Source: Primulina eburnea
Lineage: Eukaryota > Streptophyta > Magnoliopsida > Lamiales > Gesneriaceae
Direction: 5' to 3'
Assembly (NCBI RefSeq): GCF_022965805.1
Contig: NC_133108.1
Location: 25,635,545-25,699,544 of the forward strand
Length of the DNA: 64,000 nucleotides
Made by a program: the position numbers and the translations under genes. How positions within the stretch are numbered: position 1 is the first letter of the stretch; each line of letters begins with the position of its first letter. A model generated the notes under the pieces. It saw only the letters and a program-made list of their open reading frames with translations. It searched no databases and had not been told where the DNA came from. Shown piece by piece: positions 19,548 through 31,679 of the stretch.

Positions 19548-20712
19548 TATAAACTATGATTCTTCTGTGATCTCTAGCACTATTTTAATTTCAGGCAGAG
19601 TAGCTACGACATTGATTGATACAGGTGCTACTCATTCTTTTATGTCTGAATTGTTTTTGAGATCTTTGGGTATAGTTCCTTCTGTTCTTCCCCTCCAGTT
19701 CAATGTTGTTTTGCCTTCGAGGGATGTGTTGTGCCCGACGTCTATTGTGTATGCGTGCTTTGTTCAAATCGATTAACGAGTGGTTTATGCTGATCTGATT
19801 GTTATCCCTATGGTTGCATTTGAAATTATTCTTGGCATGGATTGGCTATCAACTTATCGTGCAGTGATTGATTGCGTTGCTAAGGCGGTGTCATTTGCAG
19901 ATGATGGCAATAGGGAAGGTATGCTCGCCAGTGCAGGTACTTCGCTGGTCCTTCCTTTTATTTCATGTCTTGAGGCTAAGAAGTTGCTGTTTAGAGGTTG
20001 TGATGGGTTCTTGGCTTCTATTGTGGATGTGGATAAGATTGTGAAATTGAATATTGATGATATTGATGTGGTGAGAGAGTTCGTTGATGTGTTTGAGGAT
20101 GATGTACCGGGGTTGCCGCCGGACAGAGATGTGGAGTTTGTGATTGATCTAGTTCCAGGTACGGTTCCTATTTCCAAGGCTCCGTATAGAATGGTCCCTA
20201 CCGAGATGAAGGAGCTGAAATCGCAGTTACAAGATCTCTTGGACAAAGGTTTCATTCGACCGAGTTCTTCGCCTTGGGGAGCTCCGGTTCTTTTCGTCAA
20301 GAAGAAGGATGGGTCGTTACGGCTGTGTATTGATTATAGGGAGCTTAACAAAGTGACTATCAAGAATAAGTGTCCGTTGCCACAGATAGATGATTTGTTT
20401 GATCAGCTGCAAGGGGCTACCGTGTTCTCGAAGATTGATCTGCGATCTGGCTACTATCAGTTGAAAGTTAGGGAGTCTGATATCCCTAAGACAGCGTTCC
20501 GGACCAGGTACGGTCATTATGAATTTCTTGTGATGTCTTTTGGTCTGACCAATGCTCCTTCGGTCTTCATTGATCTGATGAACCGTGTGTTCAAGTCGTA
20601 TTTGGATAGTATCGTCATTGTTTTCATCCACGACATCTTGATCTATTCCAAGACCAGAGATCTTAATGCAGAGCATCTTAGAGTGGTTCTTCAGTTGTTG
20701 AGAGAGAAGAGA
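19548..20712 (+). pseudogene. Element B protease and reverse transcriptase, truncated
   Basis: This continues B's gag frame after element C. The protease active site LIDTGATHSFMSELF is intact, but TAA at 19774-19776 interrupts the protease. The RT keeps [32 protein letters not shown] (motif A Asp present) and [13 protein letters not shown]. The catalytic xxDD box reads [10 protein letters not shown], with the first Asp replaced by His, so polymerase activity should be lost. The frame ends within the RT thumb region at REKRLLA, where an LTR piece has been joined. RNase H and the start of integrase are therefore missing. Confidence 0.87.
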
Positions 20713-21255
20713 TTGCTTGCAATTAGTTGATCAACGACCATAGGCTTATATCCCTCAGAGTTATCGATTTATATCGATGGGATATAGGTACAGAGACAGA
20801 GATACTATTGATATCAATCCACCAGAGAAAAGAGAAATACCATCTCATTTTATGCGATTGCTATATTATTCATTTTTCAGAGTTGATGATATTTATTTAT
20901 TTCAAAGCTATGTTTTACAGAGAATGTTATAGTCATTGCTATGTAAGAGTTCCACTTGCTGAGTTTTATACTCATTTCAGTTTATTCATGTGATGCAGAT
21001 AAGAGCGACGGACCAGTACGTTGATTGTGGGCCGGAGTCATATGCATACCAAGTTGGAAGGAAGATGATTATTTTGTTGGTATTTTAGACATGATCATAG
21101 GAATGATATTTTGTATTTTTGTTATATCATTTGAATGATCATGTAATTACTTTTGATTATAAATGTTTTATGGAATTGTAATTTGAAACCTCCTTCCTTT
21201 TGAAAGAAAATTTTAAATTCCACTGTATTTTCTCAAATTGGGTCGAGGTGTCACA
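20713..21255 (+). repeat. Internal fragment of element B LTR joined between RT and integrase
   Basis: This segment matches the last ~530 bp of the B LTR (about 11645-12181) from CAATTAGTTGATCAACGACC to GAGGTGTCACA, ending at the exact LTR 3' end. It replaces the RT tail, RNase H and integrase zinc domain. The left junction lies in a short similarity (pol-like AGAGATTG..TGC and LTR AGAGATTGCATGC), as expected for template switching during reverse transcription. It is not a transposed solo LTR, because the LTR's 5' part is absent. Confidence 0.85.
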
Positions 21256-22274
21256 TTCAAGGACGCAGAAAGGTTTTAACTCTATTTGGGTTATTGTCGA
21301 TCGATTGACCAAGTCAGCGCACTTTCTTCCAGTCAAGACGACGTACTCCATGAATCAGTATGCCGAGGAGTACGTAGCAGAGATTGTTAGACTTCATGGT
21401 GTTCCTGTGTCGATCGTGTCTAATCATGACCCTAGATTTACTTCAGAGTTTTGGAAGAGTTTGCTCAGAGCTATGGGTTCACGGTTAGCATTTAGTACAG
21501 CATATCATCCCCAGAGTGACGGTCAATCAGAGAGAGTTATTCAGATTCTAGAGGATATGCTCAGAGCTTGTACTATTGATTATCCTGGTAGCTGGGATTC
21601 CAAATTACCTATTGTTGAGTTCACGTACAATAACAGTTACCAAGCGACGATTGGCATGGCACCGTACACTGTATGGCAGGAAGTGTAGATCTCCCTTGTA
21701 TTGGGATGAGGTTGGCGAGAGGAAGTTGTTGGGTCCCGAGTTGGTCCAACAGACGGCTGATGTTGTTGCTGTTATTCGAGAGAGGATGAAGACAGCGCAG
21801 TCGAGACAGAAGAGCTATGCAGATGTGCGTCGCAGACCGTTGCAGTTTGAGGTTGGCGACCATGTGTTCTTGAAGATTGCACCTCTTAAGGGTGTGATGC
21901 GGTTTGGCAAGAAGGGCAAGTTGAGTCCGAGATTCATTGGCCCGTTTGAGATCTTGGATAGAGTCGGTGACCGAGCTTACAGGTTAGCCTTACCGCCAGA
22001 TCTTGACAGAGTTCACAATTTTTTTCATGTTTTGATGCTCAGGAAGTATATTGCGAATCCTTCCCATGTTCTTCGCCACGAGCCATTGGATTTGACGCCG
22101 AATTTGACCTACCAAGAGATTCCAGTCCAGATTTTGGACCGCAGAGTTAGGGTGTTGAGGAACAAAGAAATCGGCATCGTTAAAGTCCTTTGGAGGAATC
22201 ATTTGATTGAAGAAGCCACGTGGGAACCAGAGGATGAGATGAGAGAGAAGTATCCTGAGTTGTTCGTGCAGTGA
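21256..22274 (+). pseudogene. Element B integrase core and chromodomain-like tail
   Basis: Integrase from just before the first catalytic Asp to the stop at 22272-22274. IWVIVDRLTKSAHF has the first Asp; SNHDPRFTSEFW is the second Asp region (Asn-His replaces the usual Asp-Arg, so the canonical second Asp is probably lost); YHPQSDGQSERVIQ has the Glu. A small deletion shifts the frame near 21660-21690 (APYTVWQEV versus YGRKCRSPLYWDEVG). The second frame is then open to the end through the GPFEILDRVGDRAYRL fold and a C-terminal chromodomain-like segment (VKVLWRNHLIEEATWEPEDE). Such tails direct chromoviruses to chromatin. The element cannot be active. Confidence 0.87.
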
Positions 22275-22447
22275 CGTCAATTTCGAGGACGAAATTCCCT
22301 TAAGGAGTGTAATGCCCGAGAATTATAGAATTGATAAACCAAGATTATTAATCTTCATTAACGTGAGACTCGGAAGATATGAGAATGCATGATATGCAAT
22401 GAGGGTAGAAAAAACATGAGAGAATAAGAGTTTTTATTTGAGACAAG

Positions 22448-22676
22448 ACCGCATCCGCGCTCAGGAAAGTACCGCACCCGCGGTGAATGTCCAGTAGGGT
22501 ACCTAATTTTGACATTTCGATACCGCACCCGCGGTGCAAGAAGGACCGCACCTACGGTAGTGACACCGCACCCGCGGTCTTGTATGTAGCGCACCCGCGG
22601 TCGAAGATTTTAGATAAATGATAAAGCTGTTGAAGCATGAGCGCACCCGCGCTCCTTGAGCTACCGCACCCGCGGT
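22448..22676. promoter_or_regulatory. Palindrome array in element D 5' LTR
   Basis: Eight units at 22448, 22471, 22522, 22545, 22565, 22588, 22640 and 22663. Most are ACCGCACCCGCGGT; 22640 is AGCGCACCCGCGCT; 22448, 22545 and 22588 are mixed or mutated. Unit count and order of variants parallel element A. A second copy is in the 3' LTR (28589-28817). Confidence 0.83.
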
Positions 22677-23364
22677 CATACGTGTTGGTTGAAAAATAAG
22701 AACACTTGTCTCTTAACATGCAAGATATATATAAGGTGTCTTCATTCTCTCCTCATTCCAACCTGAAGAAGACCGAGAAGCTCAAGATTTCTTCATAGCA
22801 TAGAAATTGGTTTGTGTCAGAATTACTCACCCAAACTTTAATCCAATTTCGGTTTTGAGCTCCTCTCATCAAGAGCTACACAAGGACGTAAGTTTTGTTA
22901 CGTTTTGAGATGTTTTTAAAATATGATGTTGCTAGAATCGAATATGATTCATATATGGTGTTTCTACTACCGTAGACATTGTAGAATTGAAGTCAGATTA
23001 AAGAACAGACTGTTTCTGTAATTGTTATGATTTTTAAAAGATATTGACGGAGATTAGATATCAGATTTGTGTTATCATTGAGATTATGAGTTATATCAGT
23101 ATTGATTATGAGTTCTGGTATAATATCTGTGATGTTGAGATTGACGGGGTTATTCAGATTGTATTGTTATGCCGTCGAAACATCAATTGATTTAGATTGA
23201 TCAGATTCCGATATGATTTCGATTATATTATGATGTCGATGATATGAATTAGATTGTATCTTGTTTAGACATTGATCAGATTATGTACTGATTTGAGTAT
23301 TGATCAGAACAGATTGTGTATTGAGTTATTCACTGATACAGCGTATTCGATATTGTCATTTCAG

Positions 23365-23423
23365 ATTTGATATGGACAGATTCGAATACAGGTCATCGTC
23401 TTCGTCAGACAGGGACGACAAAG
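23365..23423 (+). other. Exon-like island in element D 5' LTR
   Basis: 59 nt, preceded by TTGTCATTTCAG and followed by AAAG/GTACAA. It reads MDRFEYRSSSSSDRDDK from ATG 23372. Same size and frame as the island in A, with several substitutions; the 3' LTR copy (near 29506-29564) is identical in peptide. Confidence 0.5.
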
Positions 23424-24423
23424 GTACAATTCATGTGATATTCGGGAAGATACAACTCAAATAAGATCCCATTTGAGTTTCCCAACAAAATCACATTCTA
23501 GAATTATTGTTGTTTATTTTATGATATGATTATGATGTGTTTATAGATGATATATTCATATCTTTTGAACTGAGTATGCTTTGTTTACAGATTGTTATTC
23601 ATTGCATTTAAGATAGGGAGTCTTTACAGAACAGTCAAACTTCTAGACGTTCGGTGATATCACAGCTAAGGGGAAGATCAGTCTCCTATTGTAGATGTGG
23701 ATACATATCAGGCCGAAGTCTAGGAATAAGACATACAGTCACCCCGATTGGGAGGGTGATAGATCGTCTTATTCACAACGGGATCCCTAGAGTTATAGTT
23801 GAGGCGAGTCTAGACACGATTTGACTAGAACTGCATGTGTTATGGATGTGGTTTCATAGACTGTGAAACCCATTTGTTATTGCTTTCAGTTATGATAGCA
23901 TATTTTTATGATTTGATTTGAATAGCATGTTTAACTGATTTGCGTTGCATGCTTATTTTGAGTTGATTTCACAGATTATGAAATCTATTGCTTTTAGTTT
24001 TATTCATGATAGAATAATTCATGATTAACTTTGGGTATATCCATGTTTATCATGTTTTATACTGGGATTTATTCTCACCGGAGTATCCGTCTGTTGTCTT
24101 GTTTCGTATGTGTGCATGACAACAGGTGGGACAAGATCGGGGTCAAGAAAATGATGAGAGAAGACGAGCTTAGCGTGGTGATTCCGGACTTGGATATAGA
24201 TAGGTTTTATTACTGGAACTTTAGTAGTTGAACCTTAGATTAATTGAAAGATTGTTGTACATTATTGTACTTTTATACAGATATGTATATTATGTAGATG
24301 CCATTACCTTCCGTACTTGTATGTTAAAAAGAAAAAAGTTTTAGACCCTGTTTTATCTTAATTGATAAGTAAATCCCAAAAGATGATTAAGAAGATGATC
24401 AGCGTCCGGGTCCCCACAACAGG

Positions 24424-24435
24424 TGGTATCAGAGC
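24424..24435 (+). other. Primer binding site, element D
   Basis: TGGTATCAGAGC five bases after the 5' LTR end; initiator tRNA-Met type. Confidence 0.93.
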
Positions 24436-24760
24436 AATAGATCCTTTAGATTGAGATAGTCAGAGATGCTAGATCCTTTAGACTGAGATAGATTGAGATA
24501 AGATAGAATGAGCGGGGTAGATTGAATTTTCTTTCCTTGCATGTGATTGCTAGCATGAAAATTATTTTAATGTTGACTTACATTGTGTGTGCTAGCATGA
24601 TTTATTGCTTTCCCTATTACATGTTGTTTGTTACTTGAGTTGACTACAACATGTAATCATCAAGACTGAATCAGAACCGAGTCTGAATCAGAGGTATATG
24701 ATCAGAGGAGGGCTGAGACAGATTATATAGATTGTGTATTAATTTGTTTGATATTCAGAT
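24436..24760 (+). other. Untranslated leader of element D
   Basis: Non-coding; shares the GAGCGGGGTAGATTGA and TTGCATGTGATTGCTAGCAT blocks with A and I. Confidence 0.6.
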
Positions 24761-25714
24761 ATACCGCCTCGGAGAATTCCAGAGAAGGATAGTACTTTTT
24801 CTGAACAGATAGATGCATCAGAAAATCAGATGGAAATAAAGATGAAAGAATTTCAGTTATTGCAGCCACCGATTCTGAATGGTATCGAGACGTCCGAAGA
24901 TTGTCAGAACTAGTTTGATGATATAGAAATACTGTTCAATTTACATGATTGTACAGATGAACAGAGAGTTAAAATGGTACCTTATCAGTTACGAGAAGCC
25001 GCCAGTAATTGGTGGATTACCAGTAAACGAATGTTAGAACAAAGAGGCACAGTGATTTTGTGGGAAATATTCAGAACTGAATTTTATCGAAGATTTTTTT
25101 CAGCCTCGTACCGAGAGGACAAGAAAGCAGAGTTTGAGAATTTGATCCAAGGTCAGTTGAATATTGAAGGGTATGTGGCTAAATTCTCTACTTTACTGCG
25201 TTTTGCTCCTCATTTGATTGGGAATGATGAAGCTGTAGCGGATCAATTCATCAGAGGATTGAACTCGGAGATAGTTGCATTGATGAGTATACAGCGACCT
25301 CACCATTTTGCTGATATCTTGAGTAAAGCGAAGCGAGCGGAGGCGAGTCTGATTAGACAGCTAGGGAAGTTATGTGTGAAGCAACCCCAGACACAGCAAT
25401 CCCCTCTCAGATTTGATCGCGGCAGTACGAGTGGGAAGCAAGATTTGCTGAAAGCTCGAAAGAAGCCATTCCAGAAGTTGGGGAGTGGTTCCTCTAGCTC
25501 AAGTGGTTCCAGTCCAAGTCATATTGAAGTCTATTGCAGGATTTGCGGAGGGAGACATTCCTCAGAGCAATGCCAAGGAGTGCTTGGTAGATGCAATATT
25601 TGTAGACAGCCAGGGTATTTTGCTAAGGTTTGTCCACAGAGAGGTCCCCGCAGATTTCAGGGAGCTGGACCATCTGGTGGGAATGACCGAGGAACAGACC
25701 CAAGAGGCACTTGA
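24761..25714 (+). pseudogene. Element D gag pseudogene
   Basis: Homologous to gag of A, E, H and I. The start position carries ATA (24761-24763) as in A. A TAG at 24910-24912 replaces the Trp of the conserved NW motif. From ATG 24974 the frame is open for 246 codons: NWWITSKRMLEQRGT, RTEFYRRFFSASYRED, LLRFAPHLIGNDEAV and the Ser-rich linker. The first Cys/His motif, YCRICGGRHSSEQC, is complete. In the second, CNICRQPGYFAKVC, the zinc-binding His is Tyr. Stop at 25712. Confidence 0.85.
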
Positions 25715-28434
25715 TGATATAGTGGCAGGTACTATTCTTTTATGATTAGATTGCATATGTATTGATATATACTAATGCATTCTCTACGTTTATCTTTGGT
25801 TGAATTGCATTGATATATATGGTACCTGTTGGGCTTGTTTTTACTGTAGTATTGATACCCTTATCTTGTGAGAAAGAAAGATTGATCTTTGAGATTTCTG
25901 TGACATATTGTATACTACAGTTAGATGAGACTGAGATTGAGTTAGATTTTGACGTACTTGTGTTTTCTGATTTGACTGCATTATTGATAATAATATGCTG
26001 AACAAGTACAGAATTATTGTAGATTCCTTTCAGGAGAATATAAGATTCAGACTAGATATGGCTGAGTGGAGATTCCACGGTAAGGATTCTAGATTCAAAC
26101 TTCCTCTGATACATGTATTGTTTATAACGCGATTTATACAGAAAGGAACATATTATATCCTTATGTATTCAGTAGATGTACTGAAATCGAGCTTAGCATT
26201 GGCAGATTTGCCAGTGATGTACGAGTTGGCAGATGTTTTCTCAGATAAGATTTCAGATTTGCTTTGTATCAGAAAGATAAATTTCAGAATTAAATCGATA
26301 TCAGGTACTGTTTGTTGGTGCTTTAGAATTTAGCACAGAATGACAGTGAATGTACGGAAGGATACATAATGAATTGAAAGAATTGAAAGATCAGTAGAAG
26401 AGTATCGACCAGGAGTTACATATGATTTAGTGTTGCTCTTTGGTGTGTTTCAGTATCTTCAGAGATGTTCTGATGATTCTATGCCTGTTATATCTATGAC
26501 ATTTTTATATAATTGCGGCATTTGATTGATCAAATCGAATATCTGAAGAGTGAATTGAATATTCTGAGAACTGTGATGATTGTATACAGAAATTATTCAG
26601 ATAGGAATTTAGCTTGAAACAGATTGTATTCAGAATAGGCGATATCTGAAGTTAGTATACTGATTGCTTTTGATACAGTAAGATGGTGATCAGGGGTTGA
26701 TAACGATATCGATATCAGAAAGAGCAGAAATTTCAGAAATATCAGAAATATCAGAAATGTATGTTGTCTGATGTGACAGACTATTTTATTCGATTGTTGC
26801 TTTATATCTGCTGAGTATTGTTATTGTTCTAAATCAGTATTTGAGACATCTTATATTGTTTTGGAGAGCATATTTTATTTGCAGATGAGATATAACAGTT
26901 GATCAGAATGACATGAAGATATTTATCAGAAATTATTGTTTTATGAGTTCACTGAACTCACTAGATCTGTATAGGATATTGATATTTTTTCTTTGATTTG
27001 ATATTACTGTTATTTTGAATCAGTGTTTGATACAAATTATTGTAACCATTGAGATTATTCAAACCGAATCAGAGCTGAATTCGAGAGTTACAGTAGTTCA
27101 GAAATGTGATCAGAATGTTCAGAACTTGAATGTGATAATCAGAGCAGAACATCGAGCCGAGTAACAGTTATGTGATTTTGTGTTGGGTATGAGATTGATT
27201 ATCTTGTGATATCAGAGTGTTTCAGAATTGTCAACAGAATTTGATATCGACAGTCAGAACAGAACACCAGTTAGGTATTTCTTCTTTAGTTTATGTTATT
27301 AATTGATTTGTTTATATCAGTAGTTCGGATCTGAAATCACAGATAGGGTCAGAAATGCACCGTAGTGGATTCAGTTTTCATTCTGATGATTGAAAAGGTA
27401 TGATATTCGAACAGATAGTTGTGATATAGACAGATGAGATCAGTTATGACTGAAATTGTATTGAAATGTTGGCAGAAATTGTACTGATACGTCTGAATCG
27501 CTAACAGAAAAGACAGAAAGATAGAGATCAGAAGATTTATTACAGAATTGTATATTTCTGAATAGACATGGGAAGTATATTTCGATTAATTTCGTAATGA
27601 GATTACTATAATACTTTCCACATTATGATATGATATGTTTGTGATTGACAGATTGTTCAATCTATATCTATTAGTTTGTACCAGATAATGTACAAACATG
27701 ACCAAATGACACAGATTGATGCCAGAAAAAGATGGTCAGAATAATTAAAATACAGAAGTAGAGTACATCAGATTATGATTTTGCTTGATGTTGTACTTGT
27801 GACAGAGTATATCCTGAGCTCTCTCTTAGATTGTTTTACAGATTGATAGACAGTCAGAGTATATTTCATCCAAATATTGGAAGATTTTGGTAGAATTATA
27901 AAGTGCCGGATGTTAGCACTAATTGATATGATTTAGTATCTCTGCGTGACAATAGCTATCAGCTTATCAGATGGGTAATGCGATAGTTATAGACAAGACA
28001 GTATACGGTGCATTCTACAGTTTTCTTTTGAAGAAAATTCGAAGGAAGATGAAGATAGTTCAGAATGAAAAGATTTAAGAAACCAACGTCGGATGATGAC
28101 GAATGGCATTTGAAGCTAAAGACTGTATATTTCCTTGATTGGGATAAACAGATTGGATAACCACTACTGGTACTGTTTTGTTATGAACTATGATTGGTCT
28201 ATACTGATGTTGTATAACCAACATGGTAAGATTGACTCTGTTAGAGTTAGTTTAAGAAGTATTATGATAGTATACTTCATGAAGTCTTATTTCAGATTTG
28301 AAATCAGAGGTTGATACAAGAAAAAGATTTCAGAATGGATTCATTGAAATGAGGGTTTAATTTAAACTTTGTTATACATATCTTCTGATATATCTGAATT
28401 GATTGTTTGTGAGTTCGAGGACGAACTCAGATCT
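25715..28434 (+). pseudogene. Element D pol remnant lacking the RT core
   Basis: Degraded protease and linker (words such as LKSSLALADLPVMYELADVF near 26180-26250), then the SPWGAP-to-NAP deletion junction at about 26444-26453. Further relics of RNase H and integrase have multiple stops (for example an IN-like stretch near 27830-27990). The order parallels element A across the whole region. No usable protein. Confidence 0.7.
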
Positions 28435-28448
28435 AAGAGGGGGAGAAA
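28435..28448 (+). other. Polypurine tract, element D
   Basis: AAGAGGGGGAGAAA before the 3' LTR TG at 28449. Confidence 0.87.
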
Positions 28449-29767
28449 TGTAATGCCCGAGAATTATTGAATTGATAAACCAAGATTATTAATCTTCATT
28501 AACGTGAGACTCGGAAGATATGAGAATGCATGATATGCAATGAGGGTAGAAAAGACATGAGAAAATAAGAGTTTTTATTTGAGACAATACCGCACCCGCG
28601 CTCAGGAAAGTACCGCACCCGCGGTGAATGTCCAATAGGGTACCTAATTTTGACATTTCGATACCGCACCCGCGGTGCAAGAAGGACCGCACCTGCGGTA
28701 GTGACACCGCACCCGCGGTCTTGTATGTAGCGCACCCGCGGTCGAAGATTTTAGATAAATGATAAAGCTGTTGAAGCATGAGCGCACCCGCGCTCCTTGA
28801 GCTACCGCACCCGCGGTCATATGTGTTGGTTGAAAAATAAGAACACTTGTCTCTTAACATGCAAGATATATATAAGGTGTCTTCATTCTCTCCTCATTCC
28901 AACCTGAAGAAGACCGAGAAGCTCAAGATTTCTTCATAGCATAGAAATTGGTTTGTGTCAGAATTACTCACCCAAACTTTAATCCAATTTCGGTTTTGAG
29001 CTCCTCTCATCAAGAGCTACACAAGGACGTAAGTTTTGTTACGTTTTGAGATGTTTTTAAAATATGATGTTGCTAGAATCGAATATGATTCATATATGGT
29101 GTTTCTACTACCGTAGACATTGTAGAATTGAAGTCAGATTAAAGAACAGACTGTTTCTGTAATTGTTATGATTTTTAAAAGATATTGACGGAGATTCGAT
29201 ATCAGATTTGTGTTATCATTGAGATTATGAGTTATATCAGTATTGATTATGAATTCTGGTATAATATCTGTGATGTTGAGATTGACGAGGTTATTCAGAT
29301 TGTATTGTTATGCCATCGAAACATCAGTTGATTTAGATTGATCAGATTCCGATATGATTTCGATTATATTATGATGTCGTTGATATGAATTAGATTGTAT
29401 CTTGTTCAGACATTGATCAGATTATGTACTTATTTGAGTATTGATTAGAACAGATTGTGTATTGAGTTATTCACTGATACAGCGTATTCGATATTGTCAT
29501 TTCAGATTTGATATGGACAGATTCGAATACAGGTCATCGTCTTCGTCAGACAGGGACGACAAAGGTACAATTCATGTGATATTCGGGAAGATACAACTCA
29601 AATAAGATCCCATTTGAGTTTCCCAACAAAATCACATACTAGAATTATTGTTGTTTATTTTATGATATGATTATGATGTGTTTATAGATGATATATTCAT
29701 ATCTTTTGAACTGAGTATGCTTTGTTTACAGATTGTTATTCATTGCATTTAAGATAGGGAGTCTTTA
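28449..29767 (+). repeat. Element D 3' LTR, truncated by array E
   Basis: First 1319 bp of the LTR, matching 22308-23625. It stops at GGGAGTCTTTA, directly followed by the inverted terminus TGTGGGGACC of array E. The other part should lie beyond the array, in or after the assembly gap. Confidence 0.9.
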
Positions 29768-31578
29768 TGTGGGGACCCGGGCTCTAACTCAATTCTTTTG
29801 GGATTTAATTGGATCTTTGTTCGAAAATGTGGGTCAAAAATTTGCTTTTAACATTAATTCAAATGTATAGTCAAAGCATAACATTGTCTTTATAAGAAAT
29901 AACAACATAATATACATACATGTTTGTCTAGTACAACCATACACTAGTGTTTACATACCAACTACAAACATAGGTGATACAAGTCTAAATATAAACCACT
30001 AGAAATCTTCCATGCCCGAGATCTCCACGCTATCATCAACCTCTCCTCTAGCTCGTGACCCAGATCATGCCCCACCTGTTGCCATGCACACATACAGACA
30101 CGACAACAGCCGGATAACTCCGGTGAGAACATATCCCAGTATAAAACATGAATGCATGCAATGTAATAATCATATACAAATGCATAGCATATATCAAATA
30201 ACATGAATGTAAATCTAAACATGTAGAAGAATACAAATCTGTATTCACATTTAAATCTTGACTCGACTCTTTTCTAATCTAGGGATCCCGTATGAATAAG
30301 ACGGTCTGTCACCTACCCAACCACTCGGGGCAACGGTACGTCTTATTCCTAGACTTCGGTCAACTCTGTATCGAGGGTTTACACATATAGCAAATCTGCT
30401 CCTATGCGTCGATACACCGAAACGTCTAGTTTTGGCAAGTCTGCCAATATCTCCTATCTCAGGACTCGAATATAAATCAATAAACAAGGCATTACATAAT
30501 CAAATGTAATAACAATCTAGTATGTGATTTAGGGAAACTCGTACCAAGTCTGAATCGAGTTGTGCAATCCCGTGACCACATGAATTATACCTTTCTTGTC
30601 GCACTGTCTGTGTCGAGATCTTGAAGTCGGAATGTCACTCTGTCAAGACTAATCTGAAATGACAATGTGTAGACACGTTCTATCAAAATACATCTCACTC
30701 AACTCAATGCATAAATCTGTAATTGATTTCAATACAATTCAACAGCGTAACGGCGTAGTCCTTCGATACCAGTAACTCCATCTCAATATACTAATCCCAA
30801 ATCAACTCCCAATATCATCAAAACATTAATACATACACTGAAATCTTCATAAACAACTCATAATATATGCTGGAAATCGAAACAATAGTATACTATGTCC
30901 GAAATTCGATCTGATAACGAATATAGCACACTCAACATATCCAGAACACATATTCACAACGAAATCATAATTTCCCCAATATCTACAATCTGAATCATGC
31001 TGAAAAATGAGATATACTTACATCCTTAAATAGCCCTTGGTGTAAGGAACAATAATCTCAACTCGCTTTTTAATTTGGATGTGTAAATCTTGCACAATAT
31101 GATTTCTAATCTATGAAGAAGCTTGAAGAATTCTTGGAGGAGGCTCTCGGTTCTGCTGATGGGAAATGAAGAGATGAAGTGTCATTTCAAGTTTATATAT
31201 CACATGCCATGTGTCAATACGAAATTCAAAGGTGGCACTTTCGCATGCAAACCGCGGGTGCGGTGTCTCAAGAGCGCGGGTGCGCTAGGCTCACGGCAAA
31301 TTCATTTTAAAGTGCAGTGCTAAGACCGCGGGTGCGGTCCCTGCATGACCGCGGGTGCGGTCTCACCACCGCGGGGGCGGTCCTGTTAGCACCGCGGGTG
31401 CGGTGTGGCTTCGCACAAATTCACCAATTTCTTCTCAATGCACCGCGGGTGCTGTATCTCTAACACCGCGGGTGCGGTATGGCTTCGGCCATTCCTTCCA
31501 AATTCTCATTTAAATGTCATGCATTCTTACGGCTTCAAGTCTAGCATCAATAACAACCGACAATTCTCGAGCCTTACA
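29768..31578 (-). repeat. Array E LTR 1
   Basis: 1811 bp; on the minus strand TGTAAGGCTC...GGTCCCCACA. Palindrome array 31251-31478. Donor-like GTAAGT at 31021-31016 and acceptor-like TTTCAG ending at 30654 frame an exon-like island (30653-30591). It differs from LTR 2 and LTR 3 at several sites they share (for example near 30030-30060). Confidence 0.9.
31251..31478. promoter_or_regulatory. Palindrome array in E LTR 1
   Basis: Units (plus-strand reading ACCGCGGGTGCGGT) at 31251, 31325, 31348, 31391 and 31465; AGCGCGGGTGCGCT at 31272; single-base variants at 31368 and 31442. The corresponding array in LTR 2 is 37940-38167. The TATA-like stretch is near 31190-31200 on the minus strand. Confidence 0.83.
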
Positions 31579-31593
31579 TTTCTCCCCCTCTTA
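31579..31593 (-). other. Polypurine tract, E unit 1
   Basis: Minus strand TAAGAGGGGGAGAAA next to LTR 1. Confidence 0.87.
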
Positions 31594-31679
31594 GATCGGA
31601 GTTCGTCCTCGAACTCGTAAATCAGTAATCATGCAAGTATATACAAAAGTAGTAAAATCAAACTAACAAAATACTTACA

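Larger units (their letters stand above)
22308..24418 (+). repeat. Element D 5' LTR
   Basis: 2111 bp, TGTAATGCCCGAG...GTCCCCACA. Same layout as A: palindrome array 22448-22676, TATATATAA at 22726-22734, donor-like GTAAGT at 22888, exon-like island 23365-23423 (ATG 23372), conserved CACCGG block near 24075. The intron-like distance is 477 nt, the same as in A. Confidence 0.92.
22308..29767 (+). mobile_element. Element D: non-autonomous chromovirus-type element, 3' LTR interrupted
   Basis: 5' LTR 22308-24418, primer site, decayed gag and pol, polypurine tract, and 3' LTR from 28449 that stops at 29767 where array E is inserted. The continuation is not seen. LTRs are very similar by eye; the interior is decayed. 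Gag start codon loss (ATA) and the RT-core deletion are shared with A. Its first LTR begins exactly at the expected B 3' LTR boundary (AAGGAG/TGTAAT). Confidence 0.88.

Noticed and set aside
22348..22594. Open frames rich in RGCG/AGAV/PRVR words across the palindrome arrays (also 2489-2782, 28489-28860, 58150-58380)
   Set aside because: They are by-products of translating GC-rich palindromes that contain no stops; no domain, and present on both strands.
30048..30248. Small open frames with VGQDLG...ERLMIAWRSRA words in E LTRs
   Set aside because: They cover the conserved LTR block and could be a downstream exon, but the frame is not kept in D or H, so I do not call a gene.
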